DNA of 64,000 nt from positions 8,496-72,495 of the forward strand of contig PAXI01000002.1 in the NCBI GenBank assembly GCA_002714425.1, read 5' to 3'. The notes under the pieces are model-generated. The model saw nothing but the letters and a program-made list of their open reading frames with translations. It did not search any database and was not told the DNA's origin. The stretch is from Chloroflexota bacterium. GTDB lineage: Bacteria; Chloroflexota; Dehalococcoidia; Lucifugimonadales; Lucifugimonadaceae. A program made the position numbers and the translations under genes. Of this stretch, positions 54,234-64,000 are shown piece after piece (within the stretch, counting starts at the first letter, position 1; every line of letters begins with the position of its first letter).

Positions 54234-55539
54234 AACAATTTTTAATAACGTAGTTGAAGACATGGAATGGAGAGGTCTACTATTTGATCACACTCCAGAA
54301 GCTACTCATAATCTAATAACTGAGAAGATCACTTGTTACAATGGTTTTGATCCAACAGCAAGTAGTCTTCACATAGGCAATCTAGTCGCAATCATGGGTC
54401 TTGCAAGATTACAAAGATATGGTCACACTCCTATTATTTTAGTTGGCGGTGGAACAGGAATGATTGGTGATCCTTCAGGAAAAAGTGAAGAAAGAATACT
54501 ATTAAGTAAAGAAAAAATTGATGAAAATGTGGATGCTATATATAAACAAGTTTCACCTTTTTTAGATTTTAGTTCAAAAATTAAGAACCCCGCCAAAATT
54601 GTTAACAACTCAGATTGGTTGAGAAAAATTAATCTTTTGAGTTTTTTAAGAGATATAGGAAAACATTTCACCGTTAATACTATGCTAAGTAGAGAATCTG
54701 TAAAAAATAGACTTGATAGAGATACTGGAATTTCTTTTACAGAGTTTAGTTATCAACTCTTACAAGCATACGATTTTCTAAAATTATATGATGATTATGG
54801 ATGTAATTTTCAGTCAGGAGGTAGCGATCAATGGGGTAATATTCTTGGTGGAATTGACCTGATCAGAAGAGTTCACTCAAGAAAAAAATCCAAAAATGAC
54901 CTCGCTCATGGTATTATATTTCCCCTAGTTACAACCTCATCAGGAGAAAAATTTGGTAAATCGATTGGTGGAGCACCTACACTAGATCCTGAAGCAACTT
55001 CTCCTTATAAACTTTTTCAGTTCTTTCTAAATGTTAGTGATGAAGACATAATTAATTACTTAAAAATTTTTACTTTCATAACTCCTGAAAATCTATTAAA
55101 AATACAAGAATCCGTTTCAATAGAACCACAAAAAAGATTTGGCCAAAAAACTTTAGCCGAAGAGGTTACAAAGTATGTACACGGAACAAATGGGCTCTTA
55201 AAGGCAAAAAAAATTACAGAAGCATTTTTCTCAAATAATCTAAATACTCTTTCTTTAGAAGAGTTAGAGGATTTGCTGGACAAATCAGAAATTTTTGAGA
55301 TAAATTATGAAGATTTATTAAATAAAAATTTTATAGATATTTGCATTAATGACAAATTCAAAATTTTTTCATCAAAAAGTGAATTAAGAAGGCTATGTGA
55401 GCAAGGCGGTATTTATTTAAATGATAAAAAATTTACTAAATATGAAAATAGGATTAGCGCTGGTGATCTTATGGAAAATAAATATTTATTAATAAGGAAA
55501 GGAAAAAAGAACTATTTTTTATTGAAAATAAAAAATTAA
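54223..55539 (+). CDS. tyrS: Tyrosyl-tRNA synthetase
   Basis: Class I synthetase of 438 residues with TyrRS marks: YNGFDPTASSLHIGN (the HIGH motif is HIGN), VGGGTGMIGDPSGKSEER, QLLQAYDF, FQSGGSDQWGN and KFGKSIGG in place of KMSKS. A C-terminal S4 RNA-binding domain (SELRRLCEQGGIYLND) is present. It is embedded between ribF and an aminotransferase. Confidence 0.97.
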   Translation: MSNKTIFNNVVEDMEWRGLLFDHTPEATHNLITEKITCYNGFDPTASSLHIGNLVAIMGLARLQRYGHTPIILVGGGTGMIGDPSGKSEERILLSKEKIDENVDAIYKQVSPFLDFSSKIKNPAKIVNNSDWLRKINLLSFLRDIGKHFTVNTMLSRESVKNRLDRDTGISFTEFSYQLLQAYDFLKLYDDYGCNFQSGGSDQWGNILGGIDLIRRVHSRKKSKNDLAHGIIFPLVTTSSGEKFGKSIGGAPTLDPEATSPYKLFQFFLNVSDEDIINYLKIFTFITPENLLKIQESVSIEPQKRFGQKTLAEEVTKYVHGTNGLLKAKKITEAFFSNNLNTLSLEELEDLLDKSEIFEINYEDLLNKNFIDICINDKFKIFSSKSELRRLCEQGGIYLNDKKFTKYENRISAGDLMENKYLLIRKGKKNYFLLKIKN

Positions 55540-55544
55540 GTATT

Positions 55545-56738
55545 ATGATTTTTGAAAATATAAAAAGTGCACCAAAAGACCCAATACTTGGATTAACTTC
55601 TGAATTTAATAATGACAATAATAAAAAGAAAGTTAATTTATCCGTGGGTGTATATCAAGATAATAATGGAGTAACTCCAACTTTCGAATCTGTATTAAAT
55701 GCGGAAAAAATTTTACTTGATAAAAACTATTCAAAGTCATATAAACCAATTGATGGAGATCAAGAATTTTTATCTGAATCTATAAAATTAGTTTTGGGAG
55801 ATTCAATATACAATAATAATTTATCCTTTGGATTAAATACTCCTGGAGGGACTGGAGCACTAAAATTAGTCTCAGAGTTTTTGGTGAAATTTTCTCCAAA
55901 ATCGTCAGTTTGGTTTAGTAATCCAACTTGGGCAAATCATAGACCTATTTTTGAATCATCAGGCTTCTCAACAAAAGAATATAAATACCTAAATTTTGAA
56001 AAAAACAATGTAGATTTTCCTAGTATGATTTCATCAATAAATAATATACCAGATGGAGATATTATTGTTATACATGGATGTTGCCATAATCCAACAGGAG
56101 CAGACTTAAGCTCTGATGAATGGACTGAATTATCTAAAATTATAAATAAAAAAAATATTATTACAATATGTGACTTCGCATATCAGGGCTTAGGCTCTGG
56201 TATAGATGAAGATGCTGAGGGTATTAGAATACTTTCTAAAAATTTAGACGATTTGTTTATATGTTCGAGTTATTCAAAAAATTTTGGTTTATATAGCGAA
56301 CGAGTAGGATGCCTTATTTATACAAACAGCAGGAATAGAAATACAGATAATCTACTTAGCCAGCTTAAGAAAACAGCAAGAACAATATACTCTAATCCTC
56401 CTGCCCATGGATCGGATATAGTTAGAGAAATATTACAAGATGATAATCTAAGAGTTATGTGGGAATCAGAGTTAAAAATACTTAGAGAAAGAATTCAGAC
56501 TATGCGCATATCATTAGATTCAAATTTAAAAGAACTTAAATGTAGTAAAGATTTTTCATATATTGTTAATCAAAAAGGAATGTTTAGTTTTACAGGCCTA
56601 AGTGAGAAAGATGTTGAAAAATTAAAAAAAGATTACTCTATATATATAGTTAATTCAGGGAGAGTTAATATTGCTGGTATAACCACGAATAATGTACATT
56701 ACATAGCAGAAAGTATTAACAAAGTTACAAGTTACTAA
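55545..56738 (+). CDS. Aspartate/aromatic aminotransferase, AspC/TyrB subgroup
   Basis: PLP-dependent class I aminotransferase of 397 residues in the E. coli AspC/TyrB branch: VNLSVGVYQDNNGVTP, SVWFSNPTWANHRPIF, HGCCHNPTGADLS, DFAYQGLG, and the PLP lysine in SSYSKNFGLYSERVG. The arginine in SGRVNIAG near the end should bind the substrate carboxylate. The setting (chorismate mutase, DAHP synthase, TyrRS) favours a tyrosine/phenylalanine role, but aspartate activity is equally possible. Overlaps the DUF1015 gene by four bases. Confidence 0.9.
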   Translation: MIFENIKSAPKDPILGLTSEFNNDNNKKKVNLSVGVYQDNNGVTPTFESVLNAEKILLDKNYSKSYKPIDGDQEFLSESIKLVLGDSIYNNNLSFGLNTPGGTGALKLVSEFLVKFSPKSSVWFSNPTWANHRPIFESSGFSTKEYKYLNFEKNNVDFPSMISSINNIPDGDIIVIHGCCHNPTGADLSSDEWTELSKIINKKNIITICDFAYQGLGSGIDEDAEGIRILSKNLDDLFICSSYSKNFGLYSERVGCLIYTNSRNRNTDNLLSQLKKTARTIYSNPPAHGSDIVREILQDDNLRVMWESELKILRERIQTMRISLDSNLKELKCSKDFSYIVNQKGMFSFTGLSEKDVEKLKKDYSIYIVNSGRVNIAGITTNNVHYIAESINKVTSY

Positions 56739-58018
56739 ACCTTAAGGTTTTGCAATACTGAACCTGCAGGAGGCTTAGGAAAAAAGTTCGTTGCTTTTGC
56801 AGGCAACCTCCATCCATTGGAAACAATTTCTGAAAATTCTGATAATGGTAAAGGCCTCATAAAGAACACCATATCTACACGATCTTTTTCTATATAATCA
56901 CTAATCATTTTTGAATCACTTATAGGTAGTACAATTTTCTCTTCTCTATCAGATTTAAAAGATTTAGAAAAAATTAATTCATGAAGTTTATAGTATTCTG
57001 AATTTTCAAGCACGTTGCCATCAAGTGTAATTTGATTATCTTTTGCAATACCTAATGATCTTGTTTCCGAATTATAGAAACCAAAAACAATTTCTTTGTT
57101 TTTTCTAACATCTAAAGTTTTTATAAAATTATCTATAAAAATCTTATCTATTTTATTAGGCATTTCGTGATTTGTAACTGTAAAATGCTTTTGAATGCAG
57201 GTTTTAATATTATTGTATTCTTTCTTGGTTAGGTTGTTTAAAACTCTATGGTACCCTCTAGTTATAAGTCCAGGTTCATCATATGACACCATCATCATCA
57301 TCCTATAATTAGAAGATTTAATTGATTTTTCATTTATAGAATTATCTTTATTTCTATAGATTATTGAAGCCTCATACCTATGATGCCCATCAGCAATAAA
57401 AAGTTGAGATTTAGACATTTTTTTTTGGATTATTGATATAGTTCCTGGATCTGTAATTTTCCAAATACTCAATTTTGGCATATCTGGAGGTGAAAAAACA
57501 CTAGTAGGATCACCTCCAGAAATTGTTCTTATCAATTTTCCTACACTAAAAAATTTATCATCCTTGTATATAACTAACAAGGGACTAAAGTTTGATCTTG
57601 ACTCAGACATGAGTTGAGCTCTATCCTCTACCCATTCTAATCTTGTTTTCTCATGTGGTAAAATTATTTTTTTACGATACTCTTCTATTTTTACGTTTGA
57701 AATAAAGCCTCTTCTGACTTGTTTGACTCCTCTATACTCAAACTCTTCCTTCGTAACATATATTGCAGGATCAGAATCATACTTAAGTATGCCATTATTT
57801 ATCCAATCATTCAGTGTATTTGCTGCATTTTTATAATGGTCGATGTCTTGGTTTCTTCTAGCTAGTTCTAATCTTACAATATTGTAATCTGATCTTTCGT
57901 GCAAACTTTTTTGTAGATCAGGAGTAATAGCATCAAAAGGAGGACAAATGTTTAAACTATTGTCTCCAGCAAATTTCGGATCATATCTAAGTCCCTTAAA
58001 AGGTTGAATGTCTACCAT
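56735..58018 (-). CDS. DUF1015 family protein
   Basis: The 427 residues match the DUF1015 family: PFKGLRYDP at the start, PPFDAITPDLQ, the block ILPHEKTRLEWVEDR, and the hallmark FIADGHHRYEAS. Function is not established; conservation of the GHHR box suggests an enzyme. It is divergent from ligA across about 120 bases; neither gene has a visible Shine-Dalgarno. Confidence 0.88.
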   Translation of the reverse strand: MVDIQPFKGLRYDPKFAGDNSLNICPPFDAITPDLQKSLHERSDYNIVRLELARRNQDIDHYKNAANTLNDWINNGILKYDSDPAIYVTKEEFEYRGVKQVRRGFISNVKIEEYRKKIILPHEKTRLEWVEDRAQLMSESRSNFSPLLVIYKDDKFFSVGKLIRTISGGDPTSVFSPPDMPKLSIWKITDPGTISIIQKKMSKSQLFIADGHHRYEASIIYRNKDNSINEKSIKSSNYRMMMMVSYDEPGLITRGYHRVLNNLTKKEYNNIKTCIQKHFTVTNHEMPNKIDKIFIDNFIKTLDVRKNKEIVFGFYNSETRSLGIAKDNQITLDGNVLENSEYYKLHELIFSKSFKSDREEKIVLPISDSKMISDYIEKDRVDMVFFMRPLPLSEFSEIVSNGWRLPAKATNFFPKPPAGSVLQNLKV

Positions 58019-58077
58019 AATGATAAAATATAAATAAATTAAGTTTTAATCTATAATATCTATGATAAATGATGTAA

Positions 58078-60746
<2,669 letters not shown>

Positions 60747-60748
60747 TT

Positions 60749-62002
60749 TTATATTTTTTCCCAACCAGTATACTTAACTAATTCTTCTGGAATTATAATT
60801 GACCCATCTTTCTGTAAACCATTTTCTAGCACCGCAATCCATATTCTAGGTAAAGCTAAACCCGATCCATTAAGTGTATGTGGAAAATTAGTCGAACTGT
60901 TCTGAGAACTCTTAAACCTTGTGTTATTTCTTCTTGTTTGAAAATCTAAACAGTTAGAAACAGAACTTACTTCTAGCCACTCACCTGTTCCTTTTGACCA
61001 AACTTCAATGTCGTATGTTTTTGCTGATTGAAAACCAATATCACCCGTAGACAACTTCAAAACTCTATATATTAACCCTAACCTTTTACACAAATCAACC
61101 ACTTCTTCTAGCATTTCCTCATGTGCAATAATAGAATCTGCAGGTTCAACAAACCTAAATATTTCAACTTTTTCAAATTGATGAACCCTCTTTATACCTC
61201 TAACATCTCTTCCTGCGGCCGTATGCTCTTTTCTAAAACTTGAAGTTTTTGCAACATATTTTATTGGTAACTCTCCAGGTTTAATAATTTGACCTTGATT
61301 CATCCCATTTAATGCCACTTCTGCAGTTGGAATAAGCCACAAATCAGTCTCTGAGTCCATATATAAATTTTCCTTAAATTTAGGTAAATTTCCTGAACCA
61401 ATCATAGTTTCTTCCTTAACTAAAAAAGGAGGATCTATCTCTTCATATTGATTTTCATTAGTATGTACATCTAGCATCCAATCGCCTAGCGCTCTATGTA
61501 ATTTGGCGCCCTTACCTCTCAATACATAAAACCTACTTCCAGAAATTCTTGCACTAGATTCGATGTCCAATATGTTTAGGTTTTTACCAATATCCCAATG
61601 AGGATTATTATGAGTTATTTGTTCTGTTTCAGAGGTATAAATTATCTCATTTGCACTATCATCCAAACCTATAGGGACATCATCTAATGGAATATTGGGA
61701 ATTGTGAGTAAAGTGTTTTCAAGATCAAAATTAATTTTTGAAAGTTCAGATTCATAAGATTTTATCTCTTCACCCAAAACACGCATATCGATAATCTCTT
61801 GTTGGTTAGGAGGTCGCTTTGAATCACCTATATTTTTACTGACTATATTTTTTTTATTGCGAAGATTATCTACTAAAGTAATTATCTCTTTTCTTCTAGT
61901 TTCAAGAGATATTATTTCATCCAATGGAGGTTTTTCTCCCCTATTTTTTAATGACTTTTCAACATATGCTTTTTGGCTTAATATTTTTTCAATAGAAATC
62001 AT
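60749..62002 (-). CDS. serS: Seryl-tRNA synthetase
   Basis: Class II synthetase of 417 residues. The N-terminal long coiled-coil arm (about residues 28-100) contacts the long variable arm of tRNA-Ser such as the one encoded at 4529. The catalytic core has motif 2 SFRKEHTAAGRDVRGIKRVHQFEKVE, VSSVSNCLDFQTRR, and motif 3 LNGSGLALPRIW. SD AAGAG before the ATG. Cotranscribed with lysS 16 bases upstream. Confidence 0.97.
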   Translation of the reverse strand: MISIEKILSQKAYVEKSLKNRGEKPPLDEIISLETRRKEIITLVDNLRNKKNIVSKNIGDSKRPPNQQEIIDMRVLGEEIKSYESELSKINFDLENTLLTIPNIPLDDVPIGLDDSANEIIYTSETEQITHNNPHWDIGKNLNILDIESSARISGSRFYVLRGKGAKLHRALGDWMLDVHTNENQYEEIDPPFLVKEETMIGSGNLPKFKENLYMDSETDLWLIPTAEVALNGMNQGQIIKPGELPIKYVAKTSSFRKEHTAAGRDVRGIKRVHQFEKVEIFRFVEPADSIIAHEEMLEEVVDLCKRLGLIYRVLKLSTGDIGFQSAKTYDIEVWSKGTGEWLEVSSVSNCLDFQTRRNNTRFKSSQNSSTNFPHTLNGSGLALPRIWIAVLENGLQKDGSIIIPEELVKYTGWEKI

Positions 62003-62018
62003 AATGTACTCTTAATTA

Positions 62019-63539
62019 TTATTGCTTCCTCATAGCAGGAAAAAGCAGAATCTCTCTTATAGAAGATTCCCCAGACAAAAGCATTGTCAATCTGTCAACA
62101 CCTAACCCAAGACCTCCAGTTGGAGGCATCCCATGCTCAATTGCAACTAAAAAATCTTCATCTAAGCGATCAGCTTCAAGATCACCTTGTATGGCTCTCA
62201 TTTTTTCTTGATCTTCAAATCTTTTTCTTTGATCAATAGGATCATTTAGTTCACTAAATGCATTAGCTAATTCAGAGCCCATAACAAAAGCCTCAAATCT
62301 TTCAACTACATTCTCAGAACCAGGTTTTTTCTTTGCTAAAGGAGACATTTCAAGAGGATAATCTACGAGAAAATGAGGTTGGATTAAATCAGGCTCTATA
62401 GATGAAGATATGACCTTGTCAAGTAATCTACCCCATGTAGCATTTTCATCTACATGAATTTTTAATTCTTTCATTTTTTGAACTAATAAATTTCTTTCAT
62501 TAATTTCAAGAAAATCAATACCTACCTTATCAATAAGAGTTTTGCGCAAATCAAGCCTTTTCCATGGCGGGGTAAGATCTATATCTGGAATATTTTCTTC
62601 TTTCGATTTGATTATCATAGAACCATTAATTTTTTTGGCTATAAAACTTACCATGTTTTCAACCAATTCCATGACATCGTTATAGTCAGAATATGCCTCA
62701 TAAGATTCTATAGTTGTAAATTCTGGATTGTGGTTATGATCTATACCTTCATTTCTAAAAAGTCTTCCAATTTCAAAAACTTTTTCTATTCCACCTACAA
62801 TTAGTTTCTTTAGATATAGCTCTGTAGCTATTCTAAGATATAATTTTTCACTTAATTGATTATGATAAGTTTCGAATGGAGTTGCTTGAGCGCCAGCAGC
62901 AACTGGAACAAGTATAGGTGTTTCAACTTCTATGAAACCCTTTTCATACATAAACTCGCGCATATACCTAACAACATTGGATCTTAATCTTGCGTTTTTC
63001 ATAGCTTGAGGATTAGAAATCAAATCTAAATATTTTTGCCTAAATCTTACCTCATGATCACTCAAACCTCCCCACTTATCAGGTAGCGGCCTAATAGATT
63101 TTGTTAATATAGATAATTCTTGACAATCAATACTAATCTGACCTCTTCTAGTCTTAAATACTGATCCGTTTACTCCTATAATATCTCCAATATCAACATA
63201 ATCCAATAGAGAATAATTTTCCTTCATTTGATCTTTTTTAGAAAAAATTTGTATAACTCCATCTATATCTTTTATGTCTATAAAACACACACTACCCATA
63301 TCACGCTTTGACATCACTCTGCCAGAAAGAGAAATTTTAGACTCAATTAATTTACTTTCTTTTCCTTCTTTTTCCATTTTTGAATATAAATTAATAGCTT
63401 GTTCTGTAGTATGAGTCCTGCAAAATCTAGGTGGATAAGGGTCCACACCTAATGATTTCAAAGAATCAATTTTTTTGATCCTATCATCAATTAACTTTTG
63501 TTCACCAAATAGATTTTTTTCATTATTAGAAGATGACAT
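62019..63539 (-). CDS. lysS: Lysyl-tRNA synthetase, class II
   Basis: Class II LysRS of 506 residues: OB anticodon domain (SLSGRVMSKRDMGSVCFIDIKD), motif 1 (VRYMREFMYEKGFIEVETPIL), motif 2 (FRNEGIDHNHNPEFTTIESYEAY) and motif 3 (GGLGLGVDRLTMLL). The start has AGGA seven bases before the ATG. It leads a lysS-serS unit. With aspS, tyrS and serS this makes four synthetases in one window. Confidence 0.97.
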   Translation of the reverse strand: MSSSNNEKNLFGEQKLIDDRIKKIDSLKSLGVDPYPPRFCRTHTTEQAINLYSKMEKEGKESKLIESKISLSGRVMSKRDMGSVCFIDIKDIDGVIQIFSKKDQMKENYSLLDYVDIGDIIGVNGSVFKTRRGQISIDCQELSILTKSIRPLPDKWGGLSDHEVRFRQKYLDLISNPQAMKNARLRSNVVRYMREFMYEKGFIEVETPILVPVAAGAQATPFETYHNQLSEKLYLRIATELYLKKLIVGGIEKVFEIGRLFRNEGIDHNHNPEFTTIESYEAYSDYNDVMELVENMVSFIAKKINGSMIIKSKEENIPDIDLTPPWKRLDLRKTLIDKVGIDFLEINERNLLVQKMKELKIHVDENATWGRLLDKVISSSIEPDLIQPHFLVDYPLEMSPLAKKKPGSENVVERFEAFVMGSELANAFSELNDPIDQRKRFEDQEKMRAIQGDLEADRLDEDFLVAIEHGMPPTGGLGLGVDRLTMLLSGESSIREILLFPAMRKQ

Positions 63540-63795
63540 AATTTTTCCTACATAAAATACTCATTAAATAATAACAATTTAAATTTTTTATTACATGAAT
63601 AAATATACACAATTATTTATATCATTAGTAATTTTTTTTATTTTTTTATTTTTTTTTCAAATATAAAATCTTAATATATACGAAAAAAACACGAAAACCG
63701 GTAATAAACAGATATGTTAAGTTTTCTCTAATTTAATCAATAATTTTTATATAGTATAAATTTACATACTAAATCAATCTAATAAATTTAATTAA

Positions 63796-64000
63796 ATGAA
63801 ATATAGTTTTAATCAGTTGCAATCTCCGTTTCGACCGACCACTTCAAAGGTTATTTCAGCAATATTTTCTATGCTTGGACCTAATGGACCGAAAGATATG
63901 ATTATTTTAGATGCCTATGCAGGTGAAGGCTCAGTAGGAGTAGAAGCAGCAAAAAGAGGGGCGAAAAAAAGTATTTTCATCGAGCAAAACAATAAAAGAT
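63796..64000 (+). CDS. rsmD: RsmD-like 16S rRNA (guanine-N2) methyltransferase, partial
   Basis: Only the first 68 codons are present; the gene runs off the right edge. RPTTSKVISAIFSMLG corresponds to the R-P-T-x-x-V-R-E-x-L-F-x-x-L start of RsmD, and ILDAYAGEGSVGVEAAKRGA to its SAM-binding DLFAGSGALGLEALSRGA motif. RsmD methylates G966 of 16S rRNA. The upstream 256 bases to lysS are A+T-rich with long T-runs near 63630-63658 and no recognised feature besides expected divergent promoters. Confidence 0.82.
   Translation, partial: MKYSFNQLQSPFRPTTSKVISAIFSMLGPNGPKDMIILDAYAGEGSVGVEAAKRGAKKSIFIEQNNKR

Noticed and set aside
56735-56750. Palindrome AAACCTTAAGGTTT at the aminotransferase/DUF1015 junction
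   Set aside because: It has no loop, is too short for a hairpin, and lies in coding sequence of both overlapping genes; I see no functional support.
63540-63795. Small RNA or hidden gene in the lysS-rsmD gap
   Set aside because: The sequence is A+T-rich with poly-T runs and no stable stem, start-plus-ribosome-site combination or conserved motif that I can name.

Overview
The window is a dense, strongly A+T-rich bacterial chromosome segment, almost entirely housekeeping genes separated by very short gaps. Coding covers nearly everything, five tail-to-tail gene pairs overlap, TTG is a frequent start codon, and only one tRNA and two convincing terminators are visible. The gene content points to an aerobic, free-living bacterium (heme A synthase and heme O synthase, an FMO-type monooxygenase, RNase J, a two-gene ABC exporter). 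My best inference is a streamlined marine Chloroflexota of the SAR202 kind. The supports are an AccD-AccA fusion, an enolase-superfamily sugar-acid dehydratase, an FMO/Baeyer-Villiger-type monooxygenase and the form of ribosomal protein L32. This is inference from family knowledge; no 16S rRNA gene is present to confirm it.

Layout. 1-1405: rpsO-pnp on the minus strand (pnp runs off the left edge). 1406-2420: an intergenic region and a collagen-like, probably lipid-anchored surface protein with a strong terminator. 2440-4414: a CBS/CorC membrane protein and a stand-alone GlmU-type acetyltransferase. 4529-12149: tRNA-Ser, topA, a Xer recombinase, then a run aroQ, M24 peptidase, efp, xseA, xseB and a PurN-like formyltransferase. 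12155-17699 (minus): Lrp regulator, aspS, tig, clpP, clpX, a translation and protein quality control cluster. 17945-20047: an A-type Fe-S carrier-like protein, a ferredoxin, a zinc-ribbon membrane protein and a RimI-like acetyltransferase. 20162-23868: a heterodimeric ABC exporter. 23886-26110 (minus): ruvC-ruvA-ruvB.

26211-34613 is a long plus-strand run: yceD-rpmF, fabD, nusB, acpP, RNase J, ftsK and fused accDA, linking ribosome assembly, fatty-acid synthesis, RNA decay and chromosome segregation. It is followed by a minus-strand D-2-hydroxyacid dehydrogenase, thiG-thiE-thiS with an MFS exporter, a sugar-acid dehydratase plus HpcH/HpaI aldolase pair (likely sugar-acid catabolism to pyruvate), a small membrane protein and tsaD (minus). 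42244-45280 holds a small cysteine-pair protein, ctaA-ctaB and an alpha/beta-hydrolase-fold protein that has lost its nucleophile. 45272-46502 (minus) is infC-rpmI-rplT, with infC probably starting at ATC. 46656-56738 holds ftsH, a CPBP protease, a flavin monooxygenase and an aromatic amino-acid set (trpA, AroH-type chorismate mutase, DAHP synthase, an aromatic/aspartate aminotransferase) interleaved with ribF and tyrS. The right end carries a DUF1015 protein (minus), ligA-pth, lysS-serS (minus) and the start of an rsmD-like methyltransferase.

I do not see a phage, transposon, CRISPR array or obvious new multi-gene system. The more unusual signals are altered versions of core proteins: a half-GlmU with an intact acetyltransferase active site, ClpX without its zinc domain, a highly diverged AccDA fusion, AroQ with a substituted active-site histidine, an A-type carrier missing its first cysteine but carrying a Cys/Gly tail, EF-P with an unusual tip loop, and the ATC start of infC.
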